From: Dechloromonas denitrificans
GTDB lineage: Bacteria; Pseudomonadota; Gammaproteobacteria; Burkholderiales; Rhodocyclaceae
Assembly: GCF_020510685.1 (NCBI RefSeq)
Contig: NZ_CP075185.1
Coordinates: 1,550,001 to 1,614,000, forward strand
DNA length: 64,000 nt
Reading direction: 5' to 3'
Part shown: positions 34,838-43,734 of the stretch, piece by piece
How the letters are laid out: each line of letters starts with the position of its first letter
Position numbering within the stretch: position 1 is the first letter of the stretch
Position numbers and translations under genes: made by a program
Notes under the pieces: model-generated
The model's database searches: none
What the model was told of the DNA's origin: nothing
Seen by the model: only the letters and a program-made list of their open reading frames with translations

Positions 34838-36235
34838 ATGACCGAAATCATCCATTCCAAGAAGGCACTGGCGGTTAATCCGCTGAAGGTCAGCCAGCCG
34901 ATCGGCGCCTCGCTGGCCTTTCTCGGTCTCGCCCGCAGCCTGCCGCTGATGCATGGTTCGCAAGGTTGCACGGCGTTCGGCAAAGTCTTCTTCGTGCGCC
35001 ACTTCCGCGAGCCGATTCCGCTGCAGACGACGGCGATGGATCAGGTGTCGACCATCATGGGCGCCGACGAGAACATCATTGAGGCCTTGCGTACGCTGTC
35101 CGACAAGAGCAAGCCGGACATCATCGGCCTGGTGACCACCGGCCTGTCGGAAACGCAGGGTACCGACATTCGCCGGGCGGTTCGCGATTTTCGCACGGCC
35201 CATCCCGAATTCGCCCATGTCGCCGTGGTCCCGGTCAATACGCCGGACTACGTCGGCTGTCTGGAAAGCGGTTATGCGCTGGCCATCGAATCGCTGATCG
35301 AGACGCTGGTCCCGCAAAGCAGCAGCGTCGGCAAGCGGCCGAAGCAGGTCAATGTGCTGGCTTCGGCGATGCTGACGCCGGGCGATATCGAAGCGATCAA
35401 GGAGTGGATCGAGGCGTTCGGCCTGCGCCCCATCGTCCTGCCGGACATCGGCGATTCGCTGGACGGCCACCTGACCGAGGCGGAAACCTCGTCGCTGACC
35501 ATCGGTGGCACGCCGCGCTCGGAAATCGAGATCATGGGCGAGTCGATTGCAACGCTGGTCATCGGCCCCTCGCTGCACAAGGCGGCCGACATCCTGAAGA
35601 GCCGCACCGCGGTGCCCGACTACCGTTTCGCCGGGCTGCTCGGGCTGGAGGACTGCGACGACTTCACCGAAGCGCTCGCCGAAATTTCCGGCAAGCCGGT
35701 GCCCGAGAAGATCGAGCGCCACCGCGCCCAGTTGCAGGACGCGATGGTCGACAGCCATTTCATGATCGGTTTCGCCCGCGTCGCGCTGGCCGCCGATCCC
35801 GACCTGCTCGGCATGCAGGCCCGCTTCCTGACCGGCATGGGCGCCGAGATCGTCAGCGCGGTCAGTCCGCACAAGCACGACAGCCTGAGCAGTCTGCCGA
35901 TCGCCAAAGTCATCATCGGCGATCTGGAAGACATGGAAAAAGAGGCGCGGGCCGGCGCTGCGCAGTTCATCGTCGCCAACTCGCACGCCGCCGAAACGGC
36001 CCGCCGGCTCGGCTTGCCGTTGCTGCGCGCCGGTTTTCCGCAGTACGACCACGTGGGCGGTTATGCCCGCACCTGGGTGGGCTACCGCGGCACGCGGCAA
36101 GCCCTGTTCGATCTCGCCAACCTGATGCTGGGACAACACCATGAACTCGAACCCTATCGATCAATCTACTGGGCCGATACCCGCCCCGCTGAACAACATG
36201 TCATCGCGTCGGCTACAGCTGGTCTGGTCCATTAA
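34838..36235 (+). CDS. nifN: NifN, FeMo-cofactor scaffold subunit
   Basis: NifN is the NifK-like partner of NifE. The 465 residues include [92 protein letters not shown] and the C-terminal [27 protein letters not shown] 34838 is set by the sigma-54 start near 34814. It is first in an operon with nifX, an RseC-like gene, DUF269, DUF683, fdxB and two unknown genes. It overlaps nifX. Confidence 0.95.
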   Translation: MTEIIHSKKALAVNPLKVSQPIGASLAFLGLARSLPLMHGSQGCTAFGKVFFVRHFREPIPLQTTAMDQVSTIMGADENIIEALRTLSDKSKPDIIGLVTTGLSETQGTDIRRAVRDFRTAHPEFAHVAVVPVNTPDYVGCLESGYALAIESLIETLVPQSSSVGKRPKQVNVLASAMLTPGDIEAIKEWIEAFGLRPIVLPDIGDSLDGHLTEAETSSLTIGGTPRSEIEIMGESIATLVIGPSLHKAADILKSRTAVPDYRFAGLLGLEDCDDFTEALAEISGKPVPEKIERHRAQLQDAMVDSHFMIGFARVALAADPDLLGMQARFLTGMGAEIVSAVSPHKHDSLSSLPIAKVIIGDLEDMEKEARAGAAQFIVANSHAAETARRLGLPLLRAGFPQYDHVGGYARTWVGYRGTRQALFDLANLMLGQHHELEPYRSIYWADTRPAEQHVIASATAGLVH

Positions 36236-36677
36236 GCAGGAGCCGGAAGCCGTGATCAAGGTCGCCTTCGCCTCCACCGACCGGACCCGCGTCAATCAGC
36301 ACTTCGGCGCCGCCGAGGGTTTCGCCGTCTATGAAGTGACGCCGGACAAGGCGACGCTGGTCGGCGTTGCCGAATTCGCCGAAGAGGCGATGGACGGCAA
36401 CGAGGACAAGCTGGCCGCCAAGGTCGATTTCCTCGCGGGCTGCGCCGCGGTCTATGTCATGGCAATCGGCGCCTCGGCGATCAAGAAGCTGATGGCCAAG
36501 GGCGTTCAGCCGATCCGCATCAACGAGGTCGATGCGGTGGACGATCTGCTCGGCGAAATTTCCCGCGCCATGAGCGAGGGCGGCGTCGCCTGGATCGACC
36601 GCGCCCTGGCGGCTCAGGCCAAGGCCAAAGCCGACGACCGCTTCAGCACCATGGAAGAAGAGGGGTGGGAAGGATGA
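36198..36677 (+). CDS. nifX: NifX, FeMo-cofactor precursor carrier
   Basis: NifX binds NifB cofactor and hands it to NifEN. The 159-residue form from ATG 36198 starts MSSRRLQL, like other NifX proteins, and contains [20 protein letters not shown] (the NifX/NifB/VnfX domain), [25 protein letters not shown] and a C-terminal acidic end. An ATG at 36141 in the same frame would add 19 residues and increase the overlap with nifN from 38 to 95 bp. The stop overlaps the next start by 4 bp. Confidence 0.92.
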   Translation: MSSRRLQLVWSIKQEPEAVIKVAFASTDRTRVNQHFGAAEGFAVYEVTPDKATLVGVAEFAEEAMDGNEDKLAAKVDFLAGCAAVYVMAIGASAIKKLMAKGVQPIRINEVDAVDDLLGEISRAMSEGGVAWIDRALAAQAKAKADDRFSTMEEEGWEG

Positions 36678-37144
36678 GCGCCAAACTGATCGAACACTGG
36701 GGCATGGTCAAGCGCATCGACGACGGTCGCGCGACCATCGTCGTCGAGACCACGGCCTGCGGTGTTTGCGGCCATGGCGGCCATTGCTGCATCTGCAAGG
36801 CGGCCAACGGCGGGCTGGCCGCCATGCTCAACCTGCCGGCGGCCAATGGCTTGAAGGAGGGCGACTTCGTGAACATCGGCCTGCCGGAATCCGGCCTGTC
36901 GCTGGCCGCACTGCTCGGCTATCTCTTTCCAGCACTGGCGACGCTGGTCGGCATCGCTGCCGGCGCTTCCATCGCCGGCAGCGATGCGGCGATGGCGCTC
37001 GGCGGGGCGGCTGGTTTCGCCGGCTCGCTGGTCGTCGCCCGCATCGCGATCGACTACACCCCCGGCCTGTCGCCCGCCCCGCAACTTATTCCCGTATCAA
37101 ACCAAACCAATGTTTCACAACAGGAGTTTAACCATGAGCGCTGA
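36674..37144 (+). CDS. RseC-like protein in the nifN operon
   Basis: This 156-residue protein looks like a second RseC/MucC family member: an N-terminal beta part (GMVKRIDDGRATIVVETTA), a cysteine cluster CGVCGHGGHCCIC near residues 29-41, VNIGLPESGLSLAALLGYLFP and two membrane helices (about 75-120). It starts 4 bp inside the nifX stop and overlaps the DUF269 gene start by 11 bp, so it is tightly coupled. The cysteine cluster is denser than that of the copy at 9604. It may pair the membrane Rnf complex with nif metallocluster assembly, which is inference. Confidence 0.75.
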   Translation: MSAKLIEHWGMVKRIDDGRATIVVETTACGVCGHGGHCCICKAANGGLAAMLNLPAANGLKEGDFVNIGLPESGLSLAALLGYLFPALATLVGIAAGASIAGSDAAMALGGAAGFAGSLVVARIAIDYTPGLSPAPQLIPVSNQTNVSQQEFNHER

Positions 37145-37583
37145 TCCCATCTTCGAAACCGATTTCGTCAAGGAAATGGCCCGCCAGATGCGCGCCCTGG
37201 ACACCTACGGCACCTATACCGGGTGGACCGTCGAAAAGATCCTTGATCCCTACATCCTGACCAAGGAGCGCAAGGCGACCATTCCCTTGATCGGCGACCC
37301 GGACGACGAAACGATTTCGCGCGTCAAGGCGTTCTACAACGCCATCGCCGTGCTGATCGAGAAGGAATGCAAGCTGCTGGCCGTGCCGCTGGTCCATCTG
37401 ACGCACGAAGGTTTCGGCCGGGCGATCATCACCGTCGGCAAGCTGGTCGCCGTCGAAAAGACCTTGCGCGATGTGCATCGCTTCGGCTTCCCCAGTCTGT
37501 CGAAAATGAAGGATGACGCCGACAAGTTGCTCGGCATCGCACTCGAGCGTATCGGCCAGTACCCGGCCGTCGCCGGACTGTAA
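37134..37583 (+). CDS. NifX-associated nitrogen fixation protein (DUF269)
   Basis: This 149-residue DUF269 protein is found beside nifX in most diazotrophs. Features are DPIFETDFVKEMARQMRALDTYGTY, ERKATIPLIGDPDD, the conserved LTHEGFGRAIITVGKLVAVEKTLRDVHRFGFPS and a helical C-terminus. CAGGAG precedes ATG 37134 at a good distance. It is coupled by an 11-bp overlap to the RseC-like gene. Its role in FeMo-cofactor synthesis is not biochemically fixed. Confidence 0.93.
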   Translation: MSADPIFETDFVKEMARQMRALDTYGTYTGWTVEKILDPYILTKERKATIPLIGDPDDETISRVKAFYNAIAVLIEKECKLLAVPLVHLTHEGFGRAIITVGKLVAVEKTLRDVHRFGFPSLSKMKDDADKLLGIALERIGQYPAVAGL

Positions 37584-37597
37584 GCGGCGGGGGCAGC

Positions 37598-37816
37598 ATG
37601 ACTGACGAAGAAATCGCCGCCCTCGACAAAGAGGTCAGGAAACTGAAGCGCATCGCCTCCGAATGGGCTTCGCAAATGCACGACCTCGTGGAAGACCGCC
37701 TGCCGGCGGGCTACCAGGAGATTCCCGGGCTTTCCCAATCGACTTACGAGGCCTGCCAGGCCTGGGCCGACGCGACGGCCCGCCTGGCCGCCGCCCAGAA
37801 AGGACAACCTGCATGA
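37598..37816 (+). CDS. DUF683/CCE_0567-type small nif protein
   Basis: This 72-residue helical protein (LDKEVRKLKRIASEWASQMHDLVEDRLP, then YEACQAWADATARLAAAQ) matches the two-helix CCE_0567 fold that sits beside DUF269 in many nif clusters. In frame order it lies between DUF269 and fdxB. Its ATG follows GGCAGC, and its stop overlaps the fdxB start (ATGA). Function is unknown. Confidence 0.88.
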   Translation: MTDEEIAALDKEVRKLKRIASEWASQMHDLVEDRLPAGYQEIPGLSQSTYEACQAWADATARLAAAQKGQPA

Positions 37817-38082
37817 TTACCGGACTCACCCGTGGCGGCGCCGAATGGACGCCGCAATTCGCCACCAGCCTCGATCAATCCAAGTGCATCGGTTGCGGCC
37901 GCTGTTACAAGGTCTGTCCGCGCAATGTCCTCGATCTGGTCGAGCGCGAACTCGATGACGACGATGACAACGAAGACGACAACATGATGGTCATGTCGCT
38001 GGCCAATGCCGCCGACTGCATCGGCTGCGGTTCCTGCGGCCGCGTCTGTCCGAAGAACTGCTACACCTACGCGCCGGCCTGA
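37813..38082 (+). CDS. fdxB: Nif-specific ferredoxin III, 2[4Fe-4S]
   Basis: This 89-residue ferredoxin has two cluster motifs, CIGCGRCYKVCP (about 27-38) and CIGCGSCGRVCP (about 72-83), separated by an unusually acidic insertion (ELDDDDDNEDDN). The N-terminus MITGLTRGGAEWTPQFA is typical of nif-linked FdxB. The starting ATG overlaps the preceding stop. An in-frame upstream reading from 37663 is a shadow of the DUF683 gene. It likely passes electrons to metallocluster assembly or nitrogenase. Confidence 0.94.
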   Translation: MITGLTRGGAEWTPQFATSLDQSKCIGCGRCYKVCPRNVLDLVERELDDDDDNEDDNMMVMSLANAADCIGCGSCGRVCPKNCYTYAPA

Positions 38083-38084
38083 AC

Positions 38085-38429
38085 ATGGCGGCTCTGCCCG
38101 ATCCGGCGCTCGGCGATATCGTTTGTGCCGCCTTGCGCCGGCAGGTGGAAAAACTCGGCCTGTCGATCGGCGACGAGCCGGTCTGGGCCCAGGCGACCTT
38201 CGTCGAGACGGTCGATCCGTATTCGCAGGAAATCAACCTGATCGGGACCTGGCGTGGCCAGGCGCGCTACGGCACGGTGACGATTTTTCCCGATCGCCGG
38301 ATTTTCGCTGAATATCAGGTCTTGCTGCCGCATCCCGCGAAGGAGGGCAGCTATGTCGAAGCCGTGCAGGTTTGGGGGCTTCCCGAGAAATTGCGCGGTG
38401 ATGCCGTGCTCGCCGAGTTCTCCCGCTAA
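38085..38429 (+). CDS. Unknown 114-aa nif-operon protein
   Basis: The family is not recognised. It is a soluble protein with an N-terminal helix (GDIVCAALRRQVEKLGL) and alternating strands (INLIGTWRGQARYGTVTIFPDRRIFAEYQVLLPHP). It starts 2 bp behind the fdxB stop and ends 3 bp before the next gene, so it is co-transcribed with fdxB. An accessory role in nif electron transfer or cofactor assembly is inferred only from position. Confidence 0.8.
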   Translation: MAALPDPALGDIVCAALRRQVEKLGLSIGDEPVWAQATFVETVDPYSQEINLIGTWRGQARYGTVTIFPDRRIFAEYQVLLPHPAKEGSYVEAVQVWGLPEKLRGDAVLAEFSR

Positions 38430-38432
38430 GCT

Positions 38433-38849
38433 ATGCCGCTCCAGCCGCGTCTCGTCCTGCTGCACAAACACGGCACCAGCGGCCGTGTCCGGTTTTTGTG
38501 CCTGAGTTCGGGGATTGTCGCTTTTCATCCCTTGCCGCCGCTGTCGGCGCTGCGCGATGAAGACTACTCGCCGACCATCCAGTTTCACCCGACGGCGCTG
38601 CTTCGCGAAGCCGAAATCCATCTCGGCCTGCCGGAAGATGCCATCGAGCCGGTGCCCGAGTTCAGCGCCTGGGTCGATACGCCGACCGGCGATGTGCCGG
38701 TGCTGCTCGCCTCGTTCGTCGGCATCGATCCGCCGTTCGCCGCGGCCGAACGGACCGGCGGCCGCTTCATCGCGATTACCGAATCGCGGCACTTGAGCGA
38801 GGTCGAGCGCAACCTGCTGCGCCGGGCTTACGAACACGTTCTCGGTTGA
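38433..38849 (+). CDS. Unknown 138-aa nif-operon protein
   Basis: The family is not recognised. The product is a soluble alpha/beta protein with no cysteine motif for metal binding. Segments are LVLLHKHGTSGRVRFLCL, FHPTALLREAEIHLGLPEDAIEPVPEFSAWVDTP, VPVLLASFVGIDPPF and a C-terminal helix EVERNLLRRAYEHVLG. It is the last gene of the nifN operon. The NifA site of the next operon begins 2 bp after its stop codon. Confidence 0.78.
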   Translation: MPLQPRLVLLHKHGTSGRVRFLCLSSGIVAFHPLPPLSALRDEDYSPTIQFHPTALLREAEIHLGLPEDAIEPVPEFSAWVDTPTGDVPVLLASFVGIDPPFAAAERTGGRFIAITESRHLSEVERNLLRRAYEHVLG

Positions 38850-38850
38850 T

Positions 38851-38866
38851 TGTCGCAAAAACGACA
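38851..38866. promoter_or_regulatory. NifA upstream activator site of iscA-nifU-nifS
   Basis: TGT-CGCAAAAACG-ACA is an exact TGT-N10-ACA site, 78 bp from the -12 GC. Compared with the 65-bp spacing elsewhere it is about one helical turn further. Confidence 0.85.
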
Positions 38867-38922
38867 AAGCCGTTTGCCGCAACAATCCAATATATTCAAT
38901 TGTTTAGCGATTTATTCCGGCA

Positions 38923-38938
38923 TGGCACAGGGCTTGCA
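38923..38938 (+). promoter_or_regulatory. Sigma-54 promoter of iscA-nifU-nifS
   Basis: TGGCACAGGGCTTGCA is a full consensus -24/-12 element. The predicted start near 38949 is about 22 nt upstream of ATG 38971. Confidence 0.9.
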
Positions 38939-38970
38939 ATGAAGTGCTCATCTACTCTGGGAGAATCGCC

Positions 38971-39294
38971 ATGATCAATCTGACACCTGCTGCCATCAAA
39001 GCTGTTCAACGCTTTATCCGCGGTTCCGAAACGCCCGTGATCGGTCTGCGCCTGACCATCTCGGGGGGCGGTTGCTCCGGACTGCAATACGGCATGAAGC
39101 TGGAAACCGACAAGGCCGAAGACGACTGGGAGCTGGAAGTCGAAGGCGTCAAGGTCCTGGTCGATGCGCTGACCATGCCGATGATCGACAACGTCACCGT
39201 CGATTTCGTCGATACGCTGACCCACACCGGTTTCAAATTCGACAATCCGAATGCCAGCGCGCAGTGTTCCTGCGGCTCGTCGTTCTCGGTCTAA
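38971..39294 (+). CDS. iscA: Nif-linked IscA/HesB iron-sulfur assembly protein
   Basis: This 107-residue A-type carrier has the three conserved cysteines: GGGCSGLQYGM near residue 36 and CSCGSSFSV at the C-terminus (about 99-101). It transfers or stores Fe-S clusters for nitrogenase proteins (the nif-specific IscA). GGGAGAATCGCC precedes ATG 38971; the in-frame 38944 start would precede the sigma-54 start site and is rejected. It heads the operon with nifU 12 bp downstream. Confidence 0.94.
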   Translation: MINLTPAAIKAVQRFIRGSETPVIGLRLTISGGGCSGLQYGMKLETDKAEDDWELEVEGVKVLVDALTMPMIDNVTVDFVDTLTHTGFKFDNPNASAQCSCGSSFSV

Positions 39295-39306
39295 GGAGCA
39301 GATAGC

Positions 39307-40203
39307 ATGTGGGAATATTCTGACAAGGTTCGCGAGCACTTCTTCAACCCGCGCAACTCCGGCCCGCTTGAAGAAGCCAACGGCATCGGCGATGTCGGCT
39401 CGATCCAGTGCGGCGACGCGCTGCGCCTGATGCTCAAGGTTGACCCGGAAACCGAGATCATCGAGGACGCGCACTTCCAGACCTTCGGCTGCGGCTCGGC
39501 CATCGCCTCGTCGTCGGCGCTGACCGAAATGGTCAAGGGCAAGACGCTCGACCAGGCGCTGGAAATCTCCAACCAGAACATCGCCGATTTCCTCGACGGC
39601 CTGCCGCCGGAAAAGATGCACTGCTCGGTAATGGGCCGCGAGGCGCTGCAAGCCGCCATCGCCAACTACCGGGGCGAAGTGTGGAACGACGATCACGAAG
39701 AAGGCGCGCTGATCTGCAAGTGCTTCGCCATCGATGCGGTGATGATCGAAGACGTGGTCAAGGCCAACGATCTGCACACGGTCGAGGAAGTCACCTTCTA
39801 TACCAAGGCCGGCGGCGGTTGCGCTTCCTGTCATGAAGGCATCGAGGAAATCCTGGCCAAGGTCAAGGCGGCCCGCCCGGGTTCCGGCGAAACCTCGCCG
39901 CCGGTAGCCTGCCCGGCGACGCCGGAAGCCCCCAAGCCGCCGAGCGCCAAGCTGACGCTGGTCCAGAAGATCAAGAAGATCGAGGAAATTCTCGAGTCCG
40001 TCCGGCCGATGCTGCAGCGCGACCACGGCGACGTGGAACTGGCCGACGTCCAGGGCAAGAAGATCTTTGTCCATCTGAAGGGCGCCTGCTCCGGTTGCAT
40101 GATGGAAGCGGCAACCCTTGGCGGCATCCAGCAGAAGATGATCGAGGCCCTCGGCGAACTGGTGCAGGTCTTGCCGTCCTCGCACATGCCGGCGGAAGTC
40201 TAG
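39307..40203 (+). CDS. nifU: NifU, scaffold for nitrogenase Fe-S clusters
   Basis: NifU assembles [2Fe-2S] and [4Fe-4S] clusters for nitrogenase using sulfur from NifS. The 298 residues have three domains: an IscU-like N-terminal domain ([30 protein letters not shown]; residues 1-125), a central BFD-type [2Fe-2S] domain (ICKCFAI and [10 protein letters not shown]; about 137-180) and a C-terminal NifU domain with [16 protein letters not shown] linker of about 35 residues ([18 protein letters not shown] region) joins the last two. Confidence 0.96.
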   Translation: MWEYSDKVREHFFNPRNSGPLEEANGIGDVGSIQCGDALRLMLKVDPETEIIEDAHFQTFGCGSAIASSSALTEMVKGKTLDQALEISNQNIADFLDGLPPEKMHCSVMGREALQAAIANYRGEVWNDDHEEGALICKCFAIDAVMIEDVVKANDLHTVEEVTFYTKAGGGCASCHEGIEEILAKVKAARPGSGETSPPVACPATPEAPKPPSAKLTLVQKIKKIEEILESVRPMLQRDHGDVELADVQGKKIFVHLKGACSGCMMEAATLGGIQQKMIEALGELVQVLPSSHMPAEV

Positions 40204-40215
40204 GATCGAGGATCG

Positions 40216-40261
40216 AGCTATTAGGATCGAGTGGGCTGGGTTTTGCTCGATCCTGATAGCT
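40216..40261 (+). repeat. Inverted repeat between nifU and nifS
   Basis: Arms AGCTATTAGGATCGAG (40216-40231) and CTCGATCCTGATAGCT (40246-40261) pair over 16 bp with one G-U pair and a 14-nt loop. It starts 13 bp after the nifU stop. Direct copies of AGGATCGAG precede it at 40202-40216. It is probably transcribed as an mRNA hairpin inside the operon. Confidence 0.75.
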
Positions 40262-40287
40262 AATAACTAACAGCTAAAGGAACCGCC

Positions 40288-41496
40288 ATGGAACCGATCT
40301 ATCTCGACAACAATGCCACCACGCGCTGCGACCCCGCCGTGGTGGAAGCGATGCTTCCGTTCTTCACCGAGCATTTCGGCAACGCCTCGTCGATTCACGC
40401 CTTCGGCAGTGAAGTCGGCAAGGCGCTGAAGAAGGCCCGCAGTCAGGTCCAGGCGCTGCTCGGCGCCGAGCATGACTCGGAAATCATCTTCAATTCCTGC
40501 GGCACCGAGTCCGACTCCACCGCCATCCTGTCCGCCATCAAGGCCCAGCCGGAGCGCAACACGGTGATCACCACCGTCGTCGAGCACCCGGCCATCCTGA
40601 CGCTGTGCGAGTGGCTGGAGAAGGAGGGCTACATCGTCCACAAGCTGAAGGTGGACAAGAAGGGCCGGCTCGATATGGACGAATACAAGTCCCTGTTGAA
40701 CGACCGGGTCGCCATCGTTTCGGTGATGTGGGCCAACAACGAGACCGGGACCATCTTCCCGGTCGAGGAAATGGCCGAACTGGCTTCGGCCAAGGGCATC
40801 ATGTTCCATACCGATGCGGTGCAGGCGGTCGGCAAGATTCCCATCGACCTGAAGAACACCAAGATCGACATGCTGTCGCTGTCCGGCCACAAGCTGCATG
40901 CCCCGAAAGGTATCGGCGTCCTCTACCTGCGCCGCGGCTGCCGTTTCCGCCCGCTGCTCCGTGGCGGCCATCAGGAACGCGGTCGCCGCGCCGGCACCGA
41001 GAACTCGGCGTCCATCGTCGGTCTTGGCAAGGCGTGCGAACTGGCCATGGAGCACATGGCCGAGGAAAACACCTCGGTCAAGGCGCTGCGCGACAAGCTG
41101 GAAAAAGGCCTGCTAAGCCAGATCACCCATTGTTTCGCGACCGGCGACGTGAGTAACCGCCTGCCCAATACCTGCAACATCGCCTTCGAGTACATCGAGG
41201 GCGAGGCCATCCTGTTGCTGTTGAACAAGATGGGCATCGCCGGCAGTTCCGGCTCGGCCTGTACCTCGGGCTCGCTCGAACCGTCGCATGTCATGCGGGC
41301 GATGGGCATTCCCTACACCGCGGCGCACGGCACGATCCGCTTCTCGCTGTCCCGTTACAACACCGAAGCCGAAGTCGACCGCGTGATCGCCGCCGTGCCG
41401 CCGATCATCGCCCAACTGCGCAAACTTTCGCCGTACTGGACCGATAAGGGCCCGGCTGCCAACCCGGAAGCCGCATTCGCCCCGACTTACGCCTGA
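40288..41496 (+). CDS. nifS: NifS, cysteine desulfurase
   Basis: NifS supplies sulfur from cysteine to NifU via a persulfide. The 402-residue PLP enzyme shows YLDNNATTRCDP, the PLP Lys in SGHKLHAPKGIGVL (about 203), RAGTENSASIVGLG and the catalytic Cys in SGSACTSGSLEPSHV (about 327). AAAGGAACCGCC precedes the start. It is the last gene of the operon; a terminator follows at 41530-41559. Confidence 0.96.
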   Translation: MEPIYLDNNATTRCDPAVVEAMLPFFTEHFGNASSIHAFGSEVGKALKKARSQVQALLGAEHDSEIIFNSCGTESDSTAILSAIKAQPERNTVITTVVEHPAILTLCEWLEKEGYIVHKLKVDKKGRLDMDEYKSLLNDRVAIVSVMWANNETGTIFPVEEMAELASAKGIMFHTDAVQAVGKIPIDLKNTKIDMLSLSGHKLHAPKGIGVLYLRRGCRFRPLLRGGHQERGRRAGTENSASIVGLGKACELAMEHMAEENTSVKALRDKLEKGLLSQITHCFATGDVSNRLPNTCNIAFEYIEGEAILLLLNKMGIAGSSGSACTSGSLEPSHVMRAMGIPYTAAHGTIRFSLSRYNTEAEVDRVIAAVPPIIAQLRKLSPYWTDKGPAANPEAAFAPTYA

Positions 41497-41529
41497 CGGC
41501 AAACCGTTCTCTCTGTAGTAACCTCGGTT

Positions 41530-41559
41530 AGCCCCGGAAGCAATTCCGGGGCTTTTTTT
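41530..41559 (+). terminator. Intrinsic terminator after nifS
   Basis: AGCCCCGGAA and TTCCGGGGCT form a 10-bp perfect stem with loop GCAA and a run of seven T. Confidence 0.92.
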
Positions 41560-41608
41560 GTGCGCAGTCCGTTATCGGGCGCCGCTCATTCGCCGCCGAC
41601 CATTTTCT

Positions 41609-43618
41609 TCACGTCCGCATTGCGGCCAATTTGACGTAGAGCGTGCTGCGCGAAATCCCCAGGGTCCGTGCCGCCATCGAGAGATTGCCGTGGGCGCTGG
41701 CGACGGCGGCGTTGATTGCGCTGCGCTCCATTTCGGCCAGTCGCCCAGCCGTCATCGCCGGCCGGATTTCGTCAGGCGGCAGGGCGGCATCGATGGCGTT
41801 GGCGGCGATATGCGGGGGAAGCAGCGAACCATCGATGTAATCGCCGTCACTGAGCGCGAACATCGCTTCGAAGACATTCTGCAATTCGCGGATGTTGCCC
41901 GGCCAGCGATACCGCAGCAGGTGGTGCAGGACGTCCGGCGCCAGGCTTTTCGGCGGGCAGCCATATTTTTGCGCCAGGCGCTGGTTGAGGCGGCCGATGA
42001 TCGCCTCCGTATCGGCCGGCCGGTCGCGCAGGGGCGGCAAATTAAGGCTGACGACACAGAGCCGGTGAAAGAGATCTTCCCGGAAGCGGCCGGCCTCCGC
42101 GTCTGCCTTCAGATCGCGATTGGTCGCCGCAATGATGCGGACCGCGACCTTGCGTTCCCTGGTGTCGCCCAGCCTGACCACAATGCCGTCCTGGAGGACG
42201 CGCAGTAGGTGCGGCTGCATGTCGAGCGGCATTTCGCCGATTTCGTCGAGGAAGAGGGTGCCGTGGTCGGCCTGCTCGAACTTGCCGGGCAGGCCGCCGC
42301 GCCGGGCGCCGGTGAAGGCGCCTTCGCTATAGCCGAACAATTCGCTGGCCAGCAGTTCCCGGGTCAGGGCGCCGCAATTGACAGCGATGAAAGGGCCGTC
42401 CGGCTTGCCGCTCGCCTTGTGGATGGCGCGCGCGAAAATTTCCTTGCCGGCGCCGGTTTCGCCAAGCAACAGCACCGGCAAATCGAGGGGGGCGATGCGA
42501 CGGGCCCGGGCTTTGGCCGTCGCAATGGCTTGGCTGGTGCCGATGATTTCATCGAATGCATCGTCAGTCGCTTTATCGGCCACCGCCTGGCTGCTGCTCC
42601 TCTGGCGCTGCGCGGTGCCTATCGGGATGACCAGCAGGGTGCCCAGGTCGCCGTCGCGGGAGCGCACCGGGTGCAGCCATTCCGGGCGCAACCAGGGCGG
42701 GGTCAGGCGCAGGCGCTCGGTCGGATGGATGGCGAAATCGAGGGCGGGGACCTGGCCGCCGACCTCGAAAGGCAAGCGCACGCCATACATTTCCCGCGCC
42801 TGCTGCATGCTGCCGCTGGTCTTGACGATGCGGCCGCGCTGGTCGAAGAGCACGAGGCAATCGTTGCCGTAGCGGCTGAAGCCAGCCATGGCGTGTTCGA
42901 GCAGGCGGCCATGCATTTCGGCATCGCGCTGGGCGAGAATGCCTTCGATCTGCTTGGCGGCCGAGATGACCAGCCCGAGCGTATGGCCGTGGAAGGTTTC
43001 CTTGACGCCGGAAACATCGACGACGCCCAGGAGGTTCTTGCCCAGCGGGTCGAGGATGGGCGCGGCGGCGCAGGTCCAGTGCTTGACGTCGATGCAGTAG
43101 TGTTCGCTGGCGTAGATCTGCACCGCCTGATGGGTGGCTATGGTCGTGCCGATGGCGTTGGTGCCGATCAGTTCTTCGCTCCAGCAGCCGCCCGGCGCCA
43201 GGTTGATCTGCTCGCCGGCATCGCGCGCCCGCGATTCGCCGTTGAGGTCGAGGATGGTGCCGCTCGGGTCGCTGAGCATGATCAGGGTGCCGGACTCGCG
43301 CAGGATCTCGCGCAGGGTTTCGAGCACCGGCTTGGCCGCCTCGTACAAATCGCGGGAACGCGCCCGCAACTGGTTGATCTTGTCGCCATCGGCCGTCGGG
43401 GCGCTGCCGATGCTCGGATCGACGGCTTCCGAACGGCTGCGCCGCCACGAATCAAGCACGACATTACGCACCCCGGCCCCGGGCAGCGGCCGGTCCTGAA
43501 GGAACCGTTCCCACGAGCTGGCGACGACTGACTCGTCGCCGATTCGCGGAATGAGGGGATTGCTGTTGGGACTCACATTGGGCTCGTGACGGGCTCCGGA
43601 ACCATTACGGCGGATCAA
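41609..43618 (-). CDS. acxR: AcxR-like sigma-54 activator of acetone metabolism
   Basis: This 669-residue AcoR-type activator has GAF domain segments ([27 protein letters not shown], about 150-180), a second sensory part, an AAA+ domain (Walker A GETGAGKE near 388, GAFTGA near 437, [11 protein letters not shown]) and a C-terminal Fis HTH ([19 protein letters not shown]). It is divergent from acxABC, whose promoter has a -24/-12 element. The start is uncertain: 43618 is a TTG; GTG 43576 is possible. It probably senses acetone or a related ketone and activates acxABC. Confidence 0.9.
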   Translation of the reverse strand: MIRRNGSGARHEPNVSPNSNPLIPRIGDESVVASSWERFLQDRPLPGAGVRNVVLDSWRRSRSEAVDPSIGSAPTADGDKINQLRARSRDLYEAAKPVLETLREILRESGTLIMLSDPSGTILDLNGESRARDAGEQINLAPGGCWSEELIGTNAIGTTIATHQAVQIYASEHYCIDVKHWTCAAAPILDPLGKNLLGVVDVSGVKETFHGHTLGLVISAAKQIEGILAQRDAEMHGRLLEHAMAGFSRYGNDCLVLFDQRGRIVKTSGSMQQAREMYGVRLPFEVGGQVPALDFAIHPTERLRLTPPWLRPEWLHPVRSRDGDLGTLLVIPIGTAQRQRSSSQAVADKATDDAFDEIIGTSQAIATAKARARRIAPLDLPVLLLGETGAGKEIFARAIHKASGKPDGPFIAVNCGALTRELLASELFGYSEGAFTGARRGGLPGKFEQADHGTLFLDEIGEMPLDMQPHLLRVLQDGIVVRLGDTRERKVAVRIIAATNRDLKADAEAGRFREDLFHRLCVVSLNLPPLRDRPADTEAIIGRLNQRLAQKYGCPPKSLAPDVLHHLLRYRWPGNIRELQNVFEAMFALSDGDYIDGSLLPPHIAANAIDAALPPDEIRPAMTAGRLAEMERSAINAAVASAHGNLSMAARTLGISRSTLYVKLAAMRT

Positions 43619-43717
43619 TTAATCAACCTAATCGTAACCGTAGCGCCTGGCGATTTGTAAGTCAATAAAATCCTTATATATCAATGTGTTGTGCGGCGCA
43701 GCAAAGCGTCGACGAAG

Positions 43718-43734
43718 TGTCCGGATTCCGGACA
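43718..43734. promoter_or_regulatory. Palindromic enhancer site, probably for AcxR
   Basis: TGTCCGGATTCCGGACA is a perfect 17-bp palindrome (8-bp arms, one central base), 151 bp upstream of the -12 GC of acxA. A half-site-like TGTCGGACA lies at 43777-43785. Its TGT and ACA are 11 bp apart, so it does not fit the NifA consensus. Confidence 0.6.

Noticed and set aside
43718..43734. Palindrome upstream of acxA as a NifA site
   Set aside because: TGT and ACA are separated by 11 bp, not 10, and the neighbouring AcxR gene offers a better partner.
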